DNA from: Rhizobium lusitanum
Lineage (GTDB): Bacteria > Pseudomonadota > Alphaproteobacteria > Rhizobiales > Rhizobiaceae
Assembly (NCBI RefSeq): GCF_014189535.1
Contig: NZ_CP050308.1
Span: forward strand, 1,364,001 to 1,428,000
Direction of reading: 5' to 3'
DNA: 64,000 nucleotides
Part shown: piece by piece, positions 51,611 through 60,693 of the stretch
Layout of the letters: every line of letters begins with the position of its first letter
Numbering within the stretch: the stretch's first letter is position 1
Position numbers and translations under genes: made by a program
Notes under the pieces: generated by a model
Database searches by the model: none
What the model saw: only the letters and a program-made list of their open reading frames with translations
Told to the model about the DNA's origin: nothing

Positions 51611-51949
51611 TCCCTTTCTCGATCCAGCCGGCGATGGCTCCGCTATCGGAGTACATTGCCGGCCGGAAACCATCGATGAAAACACACCATCTTACGCAGG
51701 AAAACAGGCCGTGATCGACACAACCACGCTCGATCGCGGCCCTCTGTTCATCTGGCATTCATCGGCTGTGGCATTCCTGCCCGCCTGCGTCACTTTTTCC
51801 ATTTCGATCAATAAGATTTGCGATTTCTGATATAGTCATCGCGCGTGAGCGAGAGTATACAACCCGCATCCCAATCGGCCTTAGCGCTATTGTCAGACCT
51901 GCGGTTCTGTCTTTGGACCCCTCCGCACCATCGAGAGCGATCCCCGACA
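51611..51949. other. 339-base gap without a supported gene
   Basis: It separates the transpeptidase from the MFS gene and carries the latter's promoter. AT-rich bases near 51790-51840 (ending TGATATAGTCATC) could be the promoter. Frames on both strands here are short and not protein-like. Confidence 0.5.
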
Positions 51950-53404
51950 ATGTCGGATCAGATTTTCCAGGCCGCCCCAACCCGGCGGGCAGCACCGAAT
52001 TTTCGTGTAGTAGCGCTTATCGTCGCAAGCGCCATGTTCATGGAGCAGCTTGACGCAACCGTGCTCGCCACGGCCCTACCGACCATGGCCAGGGATTTCG
52101 GCGTCAGTGCGCCGTCCATGAGTATCGCGCTCACCTCCTATCTGCTCAGCCTTGCAATCTTCATTCCGGCGAGCGGCGCCATTGCCGACCGCTTCGGTTC
52201 GCGCACCGTCTTCCGAACGGCGATTGCCATTTTCGTCGTCGGCTCGATCCTCTGCGCCCAGGCGCCGAACCTGTTTCTCCTCGTCATCGCTCGTCTGATA
52301 CAGGGCCTCGGCGGCGCCATGATGCTTCCGGTCGGTCGCCTGGTGCTGATGCGCAGCGTCGCGCGCAAGGATATGGTGAACGCCATGTCCTGGCTGCTCA
52401 TTCCAGCACTTGTCGGCCCGATCCTCGGCCCGCCGGTCGGCGGCCTGTTCGTCACCTATCTCGACTGGCGCTGGATCTTCTACATCAACGTGCCGATCGG
52501 CATCATCGGTTTCATCCTGGTATCGATGTTCATCGAGGAGGTGAAGGGTCCGAGGAATGGCCGTTTCGACCTCTCAGGCTTCATCCTGTCCGGCATCTCG
52601 CTCGGCTCGCTGCTGTTCGGCTTCGAAATGTCGAGCCGCGAGGGCGAAGGCTATATGGCCATTTTCCTAATCGCGGTCGGCCTGCTGTTCGGCATCGCCT
52701 ACCTGCGCCATGCCCGCAAGCACCCCTCGCCGATCATGGATTTCTCGCTGATGAAGGTGCCGACCTTCCGCACATCCGTCATCGCCGGCTCGCTGACCCG
52801 CATCAGTCAGGGCGCGCATCCTTTCCTTATTCCGTTGATGCTGCAGCTTGGCTTCGGAATGTCGGCCGCCGCCGCCGGCCAGATCGCGATTGCGACCGCG
52901 CTCGGTTCCATGGCGATGAAGCCATTGCAGGTCAGGATCCTGCGCACGCTCGGCTTCCGCACCGCCTTGCTGATCTTCGGCATCATTGGCACGCTCGGCT
53001 ACGGGCTTTGCTCGATCTTCCAGCCCGACTGGTCGCTGCCGGTGATCTTTACGATCCTATTCTTCTGCGGCTTCTTCATGTCGTTCCAGTTCACGGCCTA
53101 CAACACCATCGCCTATGACGAGATCGAACGCGATCAGATGAGCTCGGCGACGAGCTTCTACTCGACGTTCCAGCAGTTGATGCTGTCGCTCGGCATCTGC
53201 ATCGCTGCCCTTGCCCTGCACGGCTCGATGCAGGCGCGTGGACACGCGACCGCCGAAATGAGCGACTTCTCCGTCGCCTTCATCGTCGTCACCGCAATCG
53301 CGCTCCTCGCCGGAATCTGGAATGCTCAATTCTCGCGCACGGCCGGCTCGGAAATCAGCGGTCATCGCAAGAAGCCGCCCGAGGATATGCTCGGCGGGCA
53401 CTGA
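51950..53404 (+). CDS. MFS transporter, DHA2 (14-helix) drug exporter family
   Basis: A 484-aa membrane protein with fourteen hydrophobic segments. DHA2 hallmarks are LDATVLATALPTMARDFG in the first helix, ADRFGSRTVFRTAI (loop 2-3 motif A) and RLIQGLGGAMMLPVGRLVL; motif C is ALVGPILGPPVGGLF in helix 5. EmrB-type members expel hydrophobic drugs by proton antiport. There is no EmrA-type adaptor beside it. The ATG at 51950 gives the normal DHA2 N terminus; the frame extends 35 codons upstream with unlike residues. Terminator at 53450. Confidence 0.93.
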   Translation: MSDQIFQAAPTRRAAPNFRVVALIVASAMFMEQLDATVLATALPTMARDFGVSAPSMSIALTSYLLSLAIFIPASGAIADRFGSRTVFRTAIAIFVVGSILCAQAPNLFLLVIARLIQGLGGAMMLPVGRLVLMRSVARKDMVNAMSWLLIPALVGPILGPPVGGLFVTYLDWRWIFYINVPIGIIGFILVSMFIEEVKGPRNGRFDLSGFILSGISLGSLLFGFEMSSREGEGYMAIFLIAVGLLFGIAYLRHARKHPSPIMDFSLMKVPTFRTSVIAGSLTRISQGAHPFLIPLMLQLGFGMSAAAAGQIAIATALGSMAMKPLQVRILRTLGFRTALLIFGIIGTLGYGLCSIFQPDWSLPVIFTILFFCGFFMSFQFTAYNTIAYDEIERDQMSSATSFYSTFQQLMLSLGICIAALALHGSMQARGHATAEMSDFSVAFIVVTAIALLAGIWNAQFSRTAGSEISGHRKKPPEDMLGGH

Positions 53405-53449
53405 AGTCGCACGCGCTGATATCTCCCCCACTCAGCGGAATGACTGAAT

Positions 53450-53484
53450 AAAAAAAGCGCTGATCCAGGGATCAGCGCTTTTTT
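53450..53484. terminator. Bidirectional rho-independent terminator after the MFS gene
   Basis: GCGCTGATC (53457-53465), loop CAGG, GATCAGCGC (53470-53478): perfect 9 pairs with an A-run before and TTTTTT after. It follows the MFS stop by 45 bases. Confidence 0.9.
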
Positions 53485-53514
53485 CGATTCACAACTTGCC
53501 TGAATCAAGACAAC

Positions 53515-53538
53515 AAAAAAGGCCGGGGTGACCCGACC
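53515..53538 (-). terminator. Rho-independent terminator of cspA
   Basis: On the minus strand GGTCGGG, loop TCAC, CCCGGCC (one G-U pair), followed by six U (plus-strand A-run 53515-53520). It lies 65 bases after the cspA stop. Together with the preceding one it insulates the two genes. Confidence 0.85.
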
Positions 53539-53602
53539 TCTTCCTTCATCGCCTCAACGATCTATGCCAGTACATCCGTGGTCAAAGACCGGAGGCAGAT
53601 GC

Positions 53603-53812
53603 TTACAGAGATTCCAGCTTATCAGCTGACATCTTGCCCGAACGATTGTCCTTGACAAGCTCGTAGGAAATCTTCTGGCCGTCACGGAGGCTGCTCATTC
53701 CAGCGCGTTCAACAGCGGAAATGTGCACGAAAACGTCCGTTGCGCCGTCGTCAGGCTGAATAAAACCAAAACCCTTGGCAGCATTGAACCACTTTACAGT
53801 ACCTGTGCTCAT
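53603..53812 (-). CDS. cspA: Cold-shock protein, CspA family
   Basis: A 69-aa single-stranded nucleic-acid-binding protein. RNP1 [10 protein letters not shown] and RNP2 [10 protein letters not shown] are intact in the five-strand OB fold. It destabilises RNA structure during cold or stress. GAAAGGTCATCGTT-type sequence precedes the ATG. The upstream 500 bases hold no gene and probably include a long leader of the kind that controls cold induction. Gene name is by family; rhizobia have several paralogues. Confidence 0.95.
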   Translation of the reverse strand: MSTGTVKWFNAAKGFGFIQPDDGATDVFVHISAVERAGMSSLRDGQKISYELVKDNRSGKMSADKLESL

Positions 53813-54320
53813 AACGATGACCTTTCAATCACTCATATAAAGATCGCATTCCAGGTAACCACCTGGGTGCAGTAGACCGATTTTGAGAGGAAGTTCGTCA
53901 GTGTCGCGCAGAGTGCGTCGAGGCAAAGTTCATTCAGCAATATCGATGCATGGCTTATAACGGAGGATCGAATTCTCTACAAGGAAAAACATATAAAGCA
54001 TCGAAAACGACCAAATGTTTCATAAAAATCAGCCCGCGAGACATAAAATCATCACGTCTTGAGAACCAAGATTCGTTGGTATTTTTCCAGATATTTTCCT
54101 GGTCCCTGGATCAATTTTCGCAAGATCTATCGGAGTTTTTCTTTCCGTTTCCCCGGTTTTAGCGGCAAGTCCTCGCCTTATTTCTTGGGAGGCGACAGAA
54201 TTATATCGCCAATACGGATGCCATCCGATACAGGATGGGATTTCTCGCCTTGCAGGCGCGGCGACCATCCGCGCAAATCCGCAAGCAACGCCAACGCCGA
54301 CACGAACCCTGGAGGCCAAC
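53813..54320. other. 500-base AT-rich gap containing the cspA leader and promoter
   Basis: No gene is supported here. Base composition is far more AT-rich than the rest of the window from about 53930 to 54130. A long leader for cspA (minus strand) and the promoter of the small basic protein (plus strand) must lie in it. Longer open frames on either strand do not resemble proteins. Confidence 0.5.
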
Positions 54321-54545
54321 ATGGCGCCTAATAAAGACAACCTATTCGGATCCAAGAAACAGGCATCCTTGGTCAAGGCCAGCCAGCTCGACTCCACCGT
54401 CAGGGATATCCTGGCCAGTGAGCAGACAATCCGCGAGAAGAAGACAGCGCGCCTGCGCGAGCTTCGCCTGCAGCAGGAAGCATTGCTGCCGCCAGCCGAA
54501 CCGAAGGCAAAAGCCAAGAAGAAAGCCTCAAAGACATCCGAATAA
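54321..54545 (+). CDS. Small basic hypothetical protein
   Basis: A 74-aa soluble protein. GGAGG lies exactly five bases before the ATG, which strongly supports the call. Sequence is charged and helical: SKKQASLVKASQLDSTVRDILASEQTIREKKTARLRELRLQQEALL in the middle, then a Lys/Ala tail (PKAKAKKKASKTSE) like those of DNA- or RNA-associated proteins. Similar short proteins occur in rhizobia; I know no function. It lies between cspA and the fused dioxygenase-hydrolase gene. Confidence 0.75.
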   Translation: MAPNKDNLFGSKKQASLVKASQLDSTVRDILASEQTIREKKTARLRELRLQQEALLPPAEPKAKAKKKASKTSE

Positions 54546-54700
54546 TCTTGAGCCAAACCCGGTCCGCGACGGATCCGATCTGTACCTGCAAGCGAACCCT
54601 ACGCATTTTGTGAACACAGCCTCCACGGACTGCGCATTGAATTGGTCACAGCTTCCACCCTAAATAGCGACCAGATTTGCAATCCGTTCTGGAGCATCCC

Positions 54701-56254
54701 ATGGTCGCCGGCATCCACCACATCACGCTGATCACCCGCAAGGTGCAGGCGAATGTCGATTTCTACGCAGGCTTTCTCGGCCTGCGGCTCGTCAAGCGCA
54801 CCGGCGGCTTCGAGGATGCGACGCAACTGCATCTCCTCTATGGCGACGCAACGGGATCGCCGGGATCGCTGATTACTTTCCTCGTCTGGGAAGACGGCGC
54901 CCCCGGCCGCGCCGGCGTCGGCCAGGTCGGCGAAATCTCGCTCGCTATCGACCCGATGAGCATCGGCTTCTGGTTAACGCGCACCCTGAGTGCCGGCCTG
55001 AAGCCGGAAGGCCCCTCCGAGGAGTTCGGCGAACCGGTCCTTCGCCTGAAGGATCCCGACGGCGTCATCGTCAAGCTGGTCGGCGCGGCAGAGCTGCAAT
55101 CGCCCGCCCCCTGGGCCAGCGACAAGATCCCGCCCGAACATGCCATCCGGCGCATTCGCGGCGCAACGTTGTTTAGCGAGACGCCCGAGCAGACGCAAAG
55201 CCTTCTAGTCAAACATTTCGGCTACCGGCCGCAGGCGGTGAGCGGCGCGATCAGCCGCCTTGTCGCCGAGCCGGGCGACATCATCGACATCCGCGACGCC
55301 AGCGGCTTCTGGGCGAGCGCGCCGGGAACGGGCACCGTTGACCATGTGGCATTTCGCGCCGCAGACGATGCCGAACTGCAATCGGTTCACGCCGGGTTGC
55401 AGGCGCTCAATTCGTCGCCGACGGTGATGCATGACCGGAAATATTTCCGCTCGCTCTATGTCCGCGAGCCCGGCGGCATCCTGCTCGAGCTTGCAACCGA
55501 TGCGCCGGGGCCGCTGGTGGATGAAGACGAGGCGACACTCGGCACGCGGCTGTTCGCTCCCGACGACAATCCGGAGCGGTTGGCGGAGCTGAATGTCATC
55601 CTGCCGCAGTTCTCGATGCCCGGCGAGCCGCGCGTCATCTATCGCGACCTGCCTTTCACCCATCGCTTCTTCACCCCGCAGGAGCCGAATGGAAACACCT
55701 TCATCCTGCTGCACGGCTCCGGCGCCAGCGAGACGACGATGCTGCCAATCGCCCACAAGGTCGATGCACAGGCGACCTTGCTCGGCGTACGCGGCCGCGC
55801 GTTGGAAGAGGGCTCACCGCGCTGGTATCGCCGCATCACGCCCTTCTCCTTCGACCAAGCCGATATCGCCAGAGAGGCGGAAGCCTTCGCCGCCTTCATC
55901 GACGGCGCGATCCATGCCTACGGTCTCGATCCTGAGCGCATCGTTTATATCGGCTACTCGAACGGCGCCAACCTGCTCAATGCCATGCTCTCGCTCCAGC
56001 CGCACGTTATCCGTCGCGCCGTCCTACTGCGCTCCATGGCCGTGCTGGCCGATCCGCCACCGGCCGACATGTCGGACGCTGACGTGCTGATCATCGCCGG
56101 TGAGAAAGACATGTACGGCCCATACTCACAACCCCTCGCCGAACGCCTGCGAGCCGGCGGCGCAACGGTGAACCTGCAGACCATCCCCTATGGTCACGAA
56201 CTGGCCGACGCCGACGTGCCGCTCATCCAAGCATGGTTGAAGCGCTCGAATTGA
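54701..56254 (+). CDS. Fused VOC ring-cleaving dioxygenase and alpha/beta hydrolase (MhqO-MhqD fusion)
   Basis: A 517-aa fusion. Residues 1-130 and 140-260 are two VOC modules (MVAGIHHITLITRKVQANVDF; TVDHVAFRAADDAE; ILLELATDAPG with the metal Glu). Residues about 310-517 form a complete phospholipase/carboxylesterase domain with GYSNGAN nucleophile, GEKDMYG Asp and GHEL His. GGAG is six bases before ATG 54701. The two halves correspond in order to the separate genes at 12082-13014 and 11455-12066. Coupling ring cleavage to hydrolysis in one protein would suit quinone or hydroquinone breakdown. Confidence 0.88.
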   Translation: MVAGIHHITLITRKVQANVDFYAGFLGLRLVKRTGGFEDATQLHLLYGDATGSPGSLITFLVWEDGAPGRAGVGQVGEISLAIDPMSIGFWLTRTLSAGLKPEGPSEEFGEPVLRLKDPDGVIVKLVGAAELQSPAPWASDKIPPEHAIRRIRGATLFSETPEQTQSLLVKHFGYRPQAVSGAISRLVAEPGDIIDIRDASGFWASAPGTGTVDHVAFRAADDAELQSVHAGLQALNSSPTVMHDRKYFRSLYVREPGGILLELATDAPGPLVDEDEATLGTRLFAPDDNPERLAELNVILPQFSMPGEPRVIYRDLPFTHRFFTPQEPNGNTFILLHGSGASETTMLPIAHKVDAQATLLGVRGRALEEGSPRWYRRITPFSFDQADIAREAEAFAAFIDGAIHAYGLDPERIVYIGYSNGANLLNAMLSLQPHVIRRAVLLRSMAVLADPPPADMSDADVLIIAGEKDMYGPYSQPLAERLRAGGATVNLQTIPYGHELADADVPLIQAWLKRSN

Positions 56255-56262
56255 GCGCTTCA
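56238..56262. terminator. Perfect hairpin across the stop codon between convergent genes
   Basis: TGAAGCGCTC, loop GAATT, GAGCGCTTCA: ten perfect pairs that span the TGA of the fusion gene. The convergent gene ends 20 bases to the right. No U-run follows on either strand. Confidence 0.45.
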
Positions 56263-56282
56263 CGATGGCAACAGGAAAAGGA

Positions 56283-57032
56283 TTACTTCGACAGCTGCGA
56301 TAGGAAGAAAGCGGCGGCGCCCTGATGGGCCGCCGCCGCTTGCGGGCCTGACTTCAGGAAGAAATTATGCGCGCCGCCCTGATAGACATTCAGGCTGACT
56401 GATCCGCCCAGACCTTGTGCCATCCGCTGCAGTTCCCGTGCGGTTGAGACGGGAAAGACTCGATCGGCCCCTCCCCAGACGATGTAGAGTGGCGGCAGGG
56501 AGCGCACCGGCTTCGAATAACCATCCGGAAAGGCGCCGTCGACGAGCACGAGTGCGCCGATATCGGTACTGTCGGCCGAGGCGGCAGCTGCCGTCTGCGC
56601 GCCGAGGGATAAGCCAAACACGCCAACCTTGCCGGTATGGTGGGGCTGGTTCTTGAGATAGGAAACCACACCGTGAATCGTTGCGATCCAGTCCTGCCAC
56701 CGCGTCGCATAGTAGGCAATGCGAGCGGGTGCACTGCCTGCACGGGCAATGGCCTGCTGATCGGCCGGTGAGAGCAGATGGACGAGATAGGCATCGAGGC
56801 CGGACGCATTGAAGCTTCGCCCAAGCTCGTCATAGGCGGGCGAAGCAAAGCCATGGCTGCCGCTCAGGATGATCACCGCCGGACGCGAAGCACCTGAACT
56901 GCTCACAAAACCTTCGACCAGAACATTGCCGCCAGGTGTCGCCACGTTGAACTGGCTACCATCAGCGGCTCCGGCCTTTCCGCATGCGAGGGACATTAGA
57001 AACGTCAAGACGACGGCAAACGTGGCTCGCAT
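56283..57032 (-). CDS. Secreted dienelactone-hydrolase-like alpha/beta hydrolase
   Basis: A 249-aa protein. Signal peptide about 1-22 (MRATFAVVLTFLMSLACGKAGA). Triad is complete: nucleophile in FGLSLGAQT, Asp in WGGADRVF and His in GGAHNFF. It resembles the dienelactone hydrolase family, with a periplasmic location. I chose ATG 57032 because it gives the signal peptide; the frame runs to 57113. It follows the fuconate dehydratase gene by 94 bases on the same strand. The substrate is unknown. Confidence 0.85.
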   Translation of the reverse strand: MRATFAVVLTFLMSLACGKAGAADGSQFNVATPGGNVLVEGFVSSSGASRPAVIILSGSHGFASPAYDELGRSFNASGLDAYLVHLLSPADQQAIARAGSAPARIAYYATRWQDWIATIHGVVSYLKNQPHHTGKVGVFGLSLGAQTAAAASADSTDIGALVLVDGAFPDGYSKPVRSLPPLYIVWGGADRVFPVSTARELQRMAQGLGGSVSLNVYQGGAHNFFLKSGPQAAAAHQGAAAFFLSQLSK

Positions 57033-57126
57033 GCACCCATACTCCGACAGAGGTGCGCGGATATTGCACAGCTTCTGCCGCCGAATAAAGGGGCGGCGGA
57101 TGGCCGATACCAACCGGCCGTAAAGA

Positions 57127-58404
57127 TCACCCCTTGAACGTATACTCCGCGATCGACTCCGGCTTCATCTCGATGGAAAAACCGGCCAAGCTTGGCGGCA
57201 TATAGGCGGCGTCGCGGATGACGCAGGGGTCGATGAAATGTTCGTGCAGGTGGTCGACATATTCGATCACGCGGCCGTCCTTGGTGCCGGAAACGGCGAT
57301 ATAGTCGATCATCGACAGGTGCTGCACATATTCGCAAAGCCCGACGCCACCGGCATGCGGCCAGACCGGCAGGCCGTATTTGGCGGCCACGAGCAGCACG
57401 GCGAGAACTTCGTTCAACCCGCCCATGCGGCAGGAGTCGATCTGCACGATGTCGATCGCGCCTTCGGCGATGAACTGCTTGAACATGATGCGGTTCTGGC
57501 ACATCTCGCCTGTCGCAACCTTCACCGGGCCGATCGCCTGCCGGATCTTGCGATGGCCGGCGACGTCATCGGGGCTAGTCGGCTCCTCGATGAAGAAAGG
57601 CTTGGCGAAGGCGAGCTTGTTGACCCAGTCGATCGCCTGCCCGACTTCCCAGACCTGGTTGGCGTCGATCATCAGGTAGCGATCGGGGCCGATGACTTCG
57701 CGGGCGATGGTGAGCCGGCGGATATCGTCCTCGAGATCGCGGCCGACCTTCATCTTCACATGGTTGAAGCCGGCATCGATCGCCTCCTGGCACAAGCGGC
57801 GTAGCTTGGCATCCTCATAGCCGAGCCAACCGGCCGACGTCGTATAGCAGGCATAGCCCTCGCGCTCGAGGGTGGCGATGCGCTCGGCCTTGCCGGGCTC
57901 GGCCTTCGTCAGGATAGCCACCGCCTCATCGCGGGTGAGAACGTCGGTCATGTAACGGTAGTCGACGATATCGGCGATCTGTTCCGCATCCATATCGGCC
58001 ACCAGCTGCCAGACCGGCTTGCCGGCCTCCTTGGCGAGCAGATCCCATACGGCATTGACGACAGCGCCTGTGGCCAGATGCATGGCGCCTTTTTCCGGGC
58101 CGATCCAGCGGAGCTGGCTGTCGCTGGTCAGGTGCCGCCAGTATTTGCCGGGGTTTTCCAGCACGGTCGCAAGCTCGGTGCCAACCACCAGATGCCGCAT
58201 CGCCTCGATCGCCATGCAGCAGATGTCGTTGCCGCGACCGATGGTGAAGGTCAGGCCGTGGCCCGCAAGATCAGGCTTGTCGGTGTCGAGAATAACGTAG
58301 GCGGCGGAATAATCCGGATCCGGGTTCATCGCATCCGAGCCGTCGAGGCTCTGCGAGGTGGGAAAGCGCAGGTCGAATACGCGGAGATTGGTGATGCGTG
58401 TCAT
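57127..58404 (-). CDS. fucD: L-fuconate dehydratase (enolase superfamily)
   Basis: A 425-aa enzyme that converts L-fuconate to 2-keto-3-deoxy-L-fuconate. Visible are the base pair K217 and K219 (VKMKVG), metal ligands D248 (MIDANQVW), E274 (IEEPTSPDD) and E300 (ATGEMCQNR), and H350 (WPHAGGVGLCE). The N-terminal RFPTSQSLDGSDAMNPDPDY segment is specific to this subgroup of mandelate-racemase-like enzymes. It sits next to a CaiB/BaiF CoA-transferase. No other L-fucose genes are in the window, so the route may continue elsewhere. Confidence 0.9.
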   Translation of the reverse strand: MTRITNLRVFDLRFPTSQSLDGSDAMNPDPDYSAAYVILDTDKPDLAGHGLTFTIGRGNDICCMAIEAMRHLVVGTELATVLENPGKYWRHLTSDSQLRWIGPEKGAMHLATGAVVNAVWDLLAKEAGKPVWQLVADMDAEQIADIVDYRYMTDVLTRDEAVAILTKAEPGKAERIATLEREGYACYTTSAGWLGYEDAKLRRLCQEAIDAGFNHVKMKVGRDLEDDIRRLTIAREVIGPDRYLMIDANQVWEVGQAIDWVNKLAFAKPFFIEEPTSPDDVAGHRKIRQAIGPVKVATGEMCQNRIMFKQFIAEGAIDIVQIDSCRMGGLNEVLAVLLVAAKYGLPVWPHAGGVGLCEYVQHLSMIDYIAVSGTKDGRVIEYVDHLHEHFIDPCVIRDAAYMPPSLAGFSIEMKPESIAEYTFKG

Positions 58405-58445
58405 GGGAAACTCCTTCTAAATCTCTCGGGCGATCTCTCGGATTA

Positions 58446-59606
58446 TCAACCGAGATCGAATTCTTCCCAGATCGCCGCATTATGCTCGCCGACTTCGGGG
58501 GCTGCACGCTCGAATTTCGGTCGTTGCCCATCGACCCGGATGGGAGACCGTGTCGTCGTCAAGGAAACGCCATCGCCGCGACCGACAGTCTGCAACATAT
58601 CCAGCGCTCCAAATCCTTCACTCTGCAACAGCTCCGGCCAGTCCAGCACCTTTGCGCACCAGATATCCGCCGGCTCGAGGATGGCAAGCCATTCATCGAC
58701 GGTACGTGTGGCGATGCGCGCCGCAATCAGTGCCTTGATCTCGTCGCGCGCCGTGAACCAGCTTTTCGGATCGTCGCGATAGGGCGCAAGTTCATCCATG
58801 CCGAGCAGGTCGGCAAGCTTCGAAATCGGCGTCATGGCAATGGCAAGATAGCCGTCGCTGGCCGGATAGACGCCGTAAGGTGCCGAGAGATAGGCGTGGG
58901 CACTGCGGAAACCGGAGCGCTGCGGCAGCTTGTTGCCGCTGTTCAAGTGGACGGTCAGAACTTCCACCTGCAGATCGACCAACGCCTCCAGCAGGCTCGT
59001 CTCCACCAACCCGCCCTTGCCAGTGACGCCGCGACGCACCAGCGCCGCAAGAATACCCTGTGCTGCGGCAGCCCCTGCCAGCATATCGCCGATCGCGAGG
59101 CCAAACGGCACCGGCCCCTGCCCCTCGTCGCCGTTCAGCCACATGACGCCGGAGCGCGATTGCGCCAGTAAATCCTGCCCGGGGCGAGACACCCAGGGGC
59201 CTTCGTCGCCATAGCCGCTGATCGAGCAATAGACGAGCCGCGGATTGATCTCGTTCGCAGCCTCGTACCCCAACCCAAGCCGCTCGATCACGCCGGGCCG
59301 AAAATTCTGCACCAGGACATCGGCCTGCGAAATCAGCCGGCGCAGCGCCTGCATGTCGCGCTCGCTCTTCAGGTCGATCGCCAGACTTTCCTTGGAACGG
59401 TTGATGGCATGGAAAATAGTCGAATCGCCATTCTCGCCGTCGCTGAGATAAAGCCGGCGGGAAAGATCGCCGCCTCGCGGCCGCTCGATCTTGATGACCC
59501 TGGCGCCAAGATCCATCAGCCTGAGGGTGCAATAGGGTCCGGACAGGAACTGGCTCATATCCACGACCAACAGGCCCGCCAGCGGCAATTCCTTTTCCAC
59601 CACCAT
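58446..59606 (-). CDS. CaiB/BaiF family CoA-transferase
   Basis: A 386-aa family III CoA transferase, which moves CoA between an acyl-CoA and a carboxylate. The N-terminal motif is LAGLLVVDMSQFLSGPYCTLRLMDLGARVIKIERP, and the catalytic Asp lies in RPGQDLLAQSRSG (D145). The ATG at 59606 has a strong GGGGGGAG upstream. It precedes fucD by 41 bases and so is likely in the same operon. The acyl partner is not known; in such clusters it often activates a hydroxy or dicarboxylic acid. Confidence 0.9.
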   Translation of the reverse strand: MVVEKELPLAGLLVVDMSQFLSGPYCTLRLMDLGARVIKIERPRGGDLSRRLYLSDGENGDSTIFHAINRSKESLAIDLKSERDMQALRRLISQADVLVQNFRPGVIERLGLGYEAANEINPRLVYCSISGYGDEGPWVSRPGQDLLAQSRSGVMWLNGDEGQGPVPFGLAIGDMLAGAAAAQGILAALVRRGVTGKGGLVETSLLEALVDLQVEVLTVHLNSGNKLPQRSGFRSAHAYLSAPYGVYPASDGYLAIAMTPISKLADLLGMDELAPYRDDPKSWFTARDEIKALIAARIATRTVDEWLAILEPADIWCAKVLDWPELLQSEGFGALDMLQTVGRGDGVSLTTTRSPIRVDGQRPKFERAAPEVGEHNAAIWEEFDLG

Positions 59607-59828
59607 CGCTATTTCCGCTCCCCCCACATCGCTCCCGGCAGGCGGCGCACCTCGATATCAATCGCCGCACCCACCGCCTTCAATCTTCTTATGTAAATAG
59701 TATTTTCACATATGGATACATTTTGCAAATAAAAAGAGGCGGCGTAGTCGGCCCGTCCTTCGCCACAGACCACGCGAAAATACGCTATAGCTTTCGCACC
59801 AACGCGGTTTGTTGAGAGGAGAATTGAG

Positions 59829-60242
59829 ATGACGACAGTCAAATTGCTGGATGATGCGGAAGCCGAGGCTATCCCTGCGGTCAAGGCCGTGTTCGACGAC
59901 ATCCGCACCGTCAGAAAATCCGATTTCGTCAATAATTTCTGGCGCGGCCTTGCCAATGATCCAGCACTTTTGAAGCGGACCTGGGAAGGGCTGAAGGCGG
60001 TGATGATGACTGAGGGTGCGCTTGATCCGCTGGTGCGCGAGATGATCTATATCGCCGTATCCACGGCCAATGGCTGCAGCTACTGCGTCCACTCGCATAC
60101 GGCCGCCGCCAGGGCAAAAGGCATGACGGACACGCAGCATGGCGAATTGCTGGCTGTCATCGGTCTTGCCGGACAGACCAACCATCTGGTGACGGCGATG
60201 CAGATCCCCGTCGATCCGGAATTCGACGTCGGCCGCCCCTGA
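59829..60242 (+). CDS. Carboxymuconolactone decarboxylase family (AhpD-like) protein
   Basis: A 137-aa helical protein. The redox motif is complete: NGCSYCVHSHTAAA with CxxC and His (CxxC-x2-H variant). GAGGAG is close to the ATG (GAGAGGAGAATTGAG). These proteins use a cysteine pair as thiol peroxidase or reductase. It diverges from the CoA-transferase operon. This is the third AhpD-fold protein in the window and the only one with an intact Cys-His set. Confidence 0.9.
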   Translation: MTTVKLLDDAEAEAIPAVKAVFDDIRTVRKSDFVNNFWRGLANDPALLKRTWEGLKAVMMTEGALDPLVREMIYIAVSTANGCSYCVHSHTAAARAKGMTDTQHGELLAVIGLAGQTNHLVTAMQIPVDPEFDVGRP

Positions 60243-60248
60243 TATTGC

Positions 60249-60281
60249 AAAAAGAGCCCGCCGACATCAGCCGGCGGGCTC
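60249..60281 (-). terminator. Rho-independent terminator of the 60.3-kb hypothetical gene
   Basis: GAGCCCGCCG (60254-60263) and CGGCGGGCTC (60272-60281) form ten perfect pairs around an 8-base loop; on the minus strand five U follow. It ends the minus-strand gene and also separates it from the convergent AhpD-like gene. Confidence 0.85.
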
Positions 60282-60303
60282 CTCGATAGATCACAGGATG
60301 TTT

Positions 60304-60693
60304 TTAGCGATCCGACTTTTCCGTCGCTTGGCCCGTCACCGCAACGGCGACGACATCGACGCCATTGCTGACGGCCAGGAGCCGTTTGCGGACGAGAACG
60401 CCCATCACCCGGGCAGCGGTCGAAAAGGTCATCGTATCCAGCGGACCTTCGCCTGCCCAGGGCTTGGTCAGGCGCTCGGTAACCGCCGAAACGATATTGT
60501 TCGGCACGATGTCGGTGCATTCGCGCATGGCTTCAAAAACGACGCTGACGGGGAAAATTCTCCCGTCGAACGTCACGATCGGTTCAGTGACCTCCGCATC
60601 CCATTCCTCGAATGCATAGAGCGCTTCGCGGAAGAGCTGCTGCAAGGTAATGGGGGCATGACCCTCATGAAGGGGCGGCAAGGCATTCGACAT
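60304..60693 (-). CDS. Conserved hypothetical protein
   Basis: A 129-aa soluble protein. The ATG at 60693 follows a purine-rich AAAGGAGACAGAC stretch that serves as a good ribosome site. The protein has no cysteine pair or transmembrane part. The sequence (PITLQQLFREALYAFEEWDAEVTEPIVTFDGRIFPVSVVFEAMREC) does not match any family I recognise, although the overall composition and strong terminator indicate a real gene. The upstream gap is long. Confidence 0.78.
   Translation of the reverse strand: MSNALPPLHEGHAPITLQQLFREALYAFEEWDAEVTEPIVTFDGRIFPVSVVFEAMRECTDIVPNNIVSAVTERLTKPWAGEGPLDTMTFSTAARVMGVLVRKRLLAVSNGVDVVAVAVTGQATEKSDR

Noticed and set aside
54029..54556. A 175-codon minus-strand frame near the small basic gene
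   Set aside because: No ribosome site, contains the antisense of the better supported 74-aa gene, and no domain is seen.
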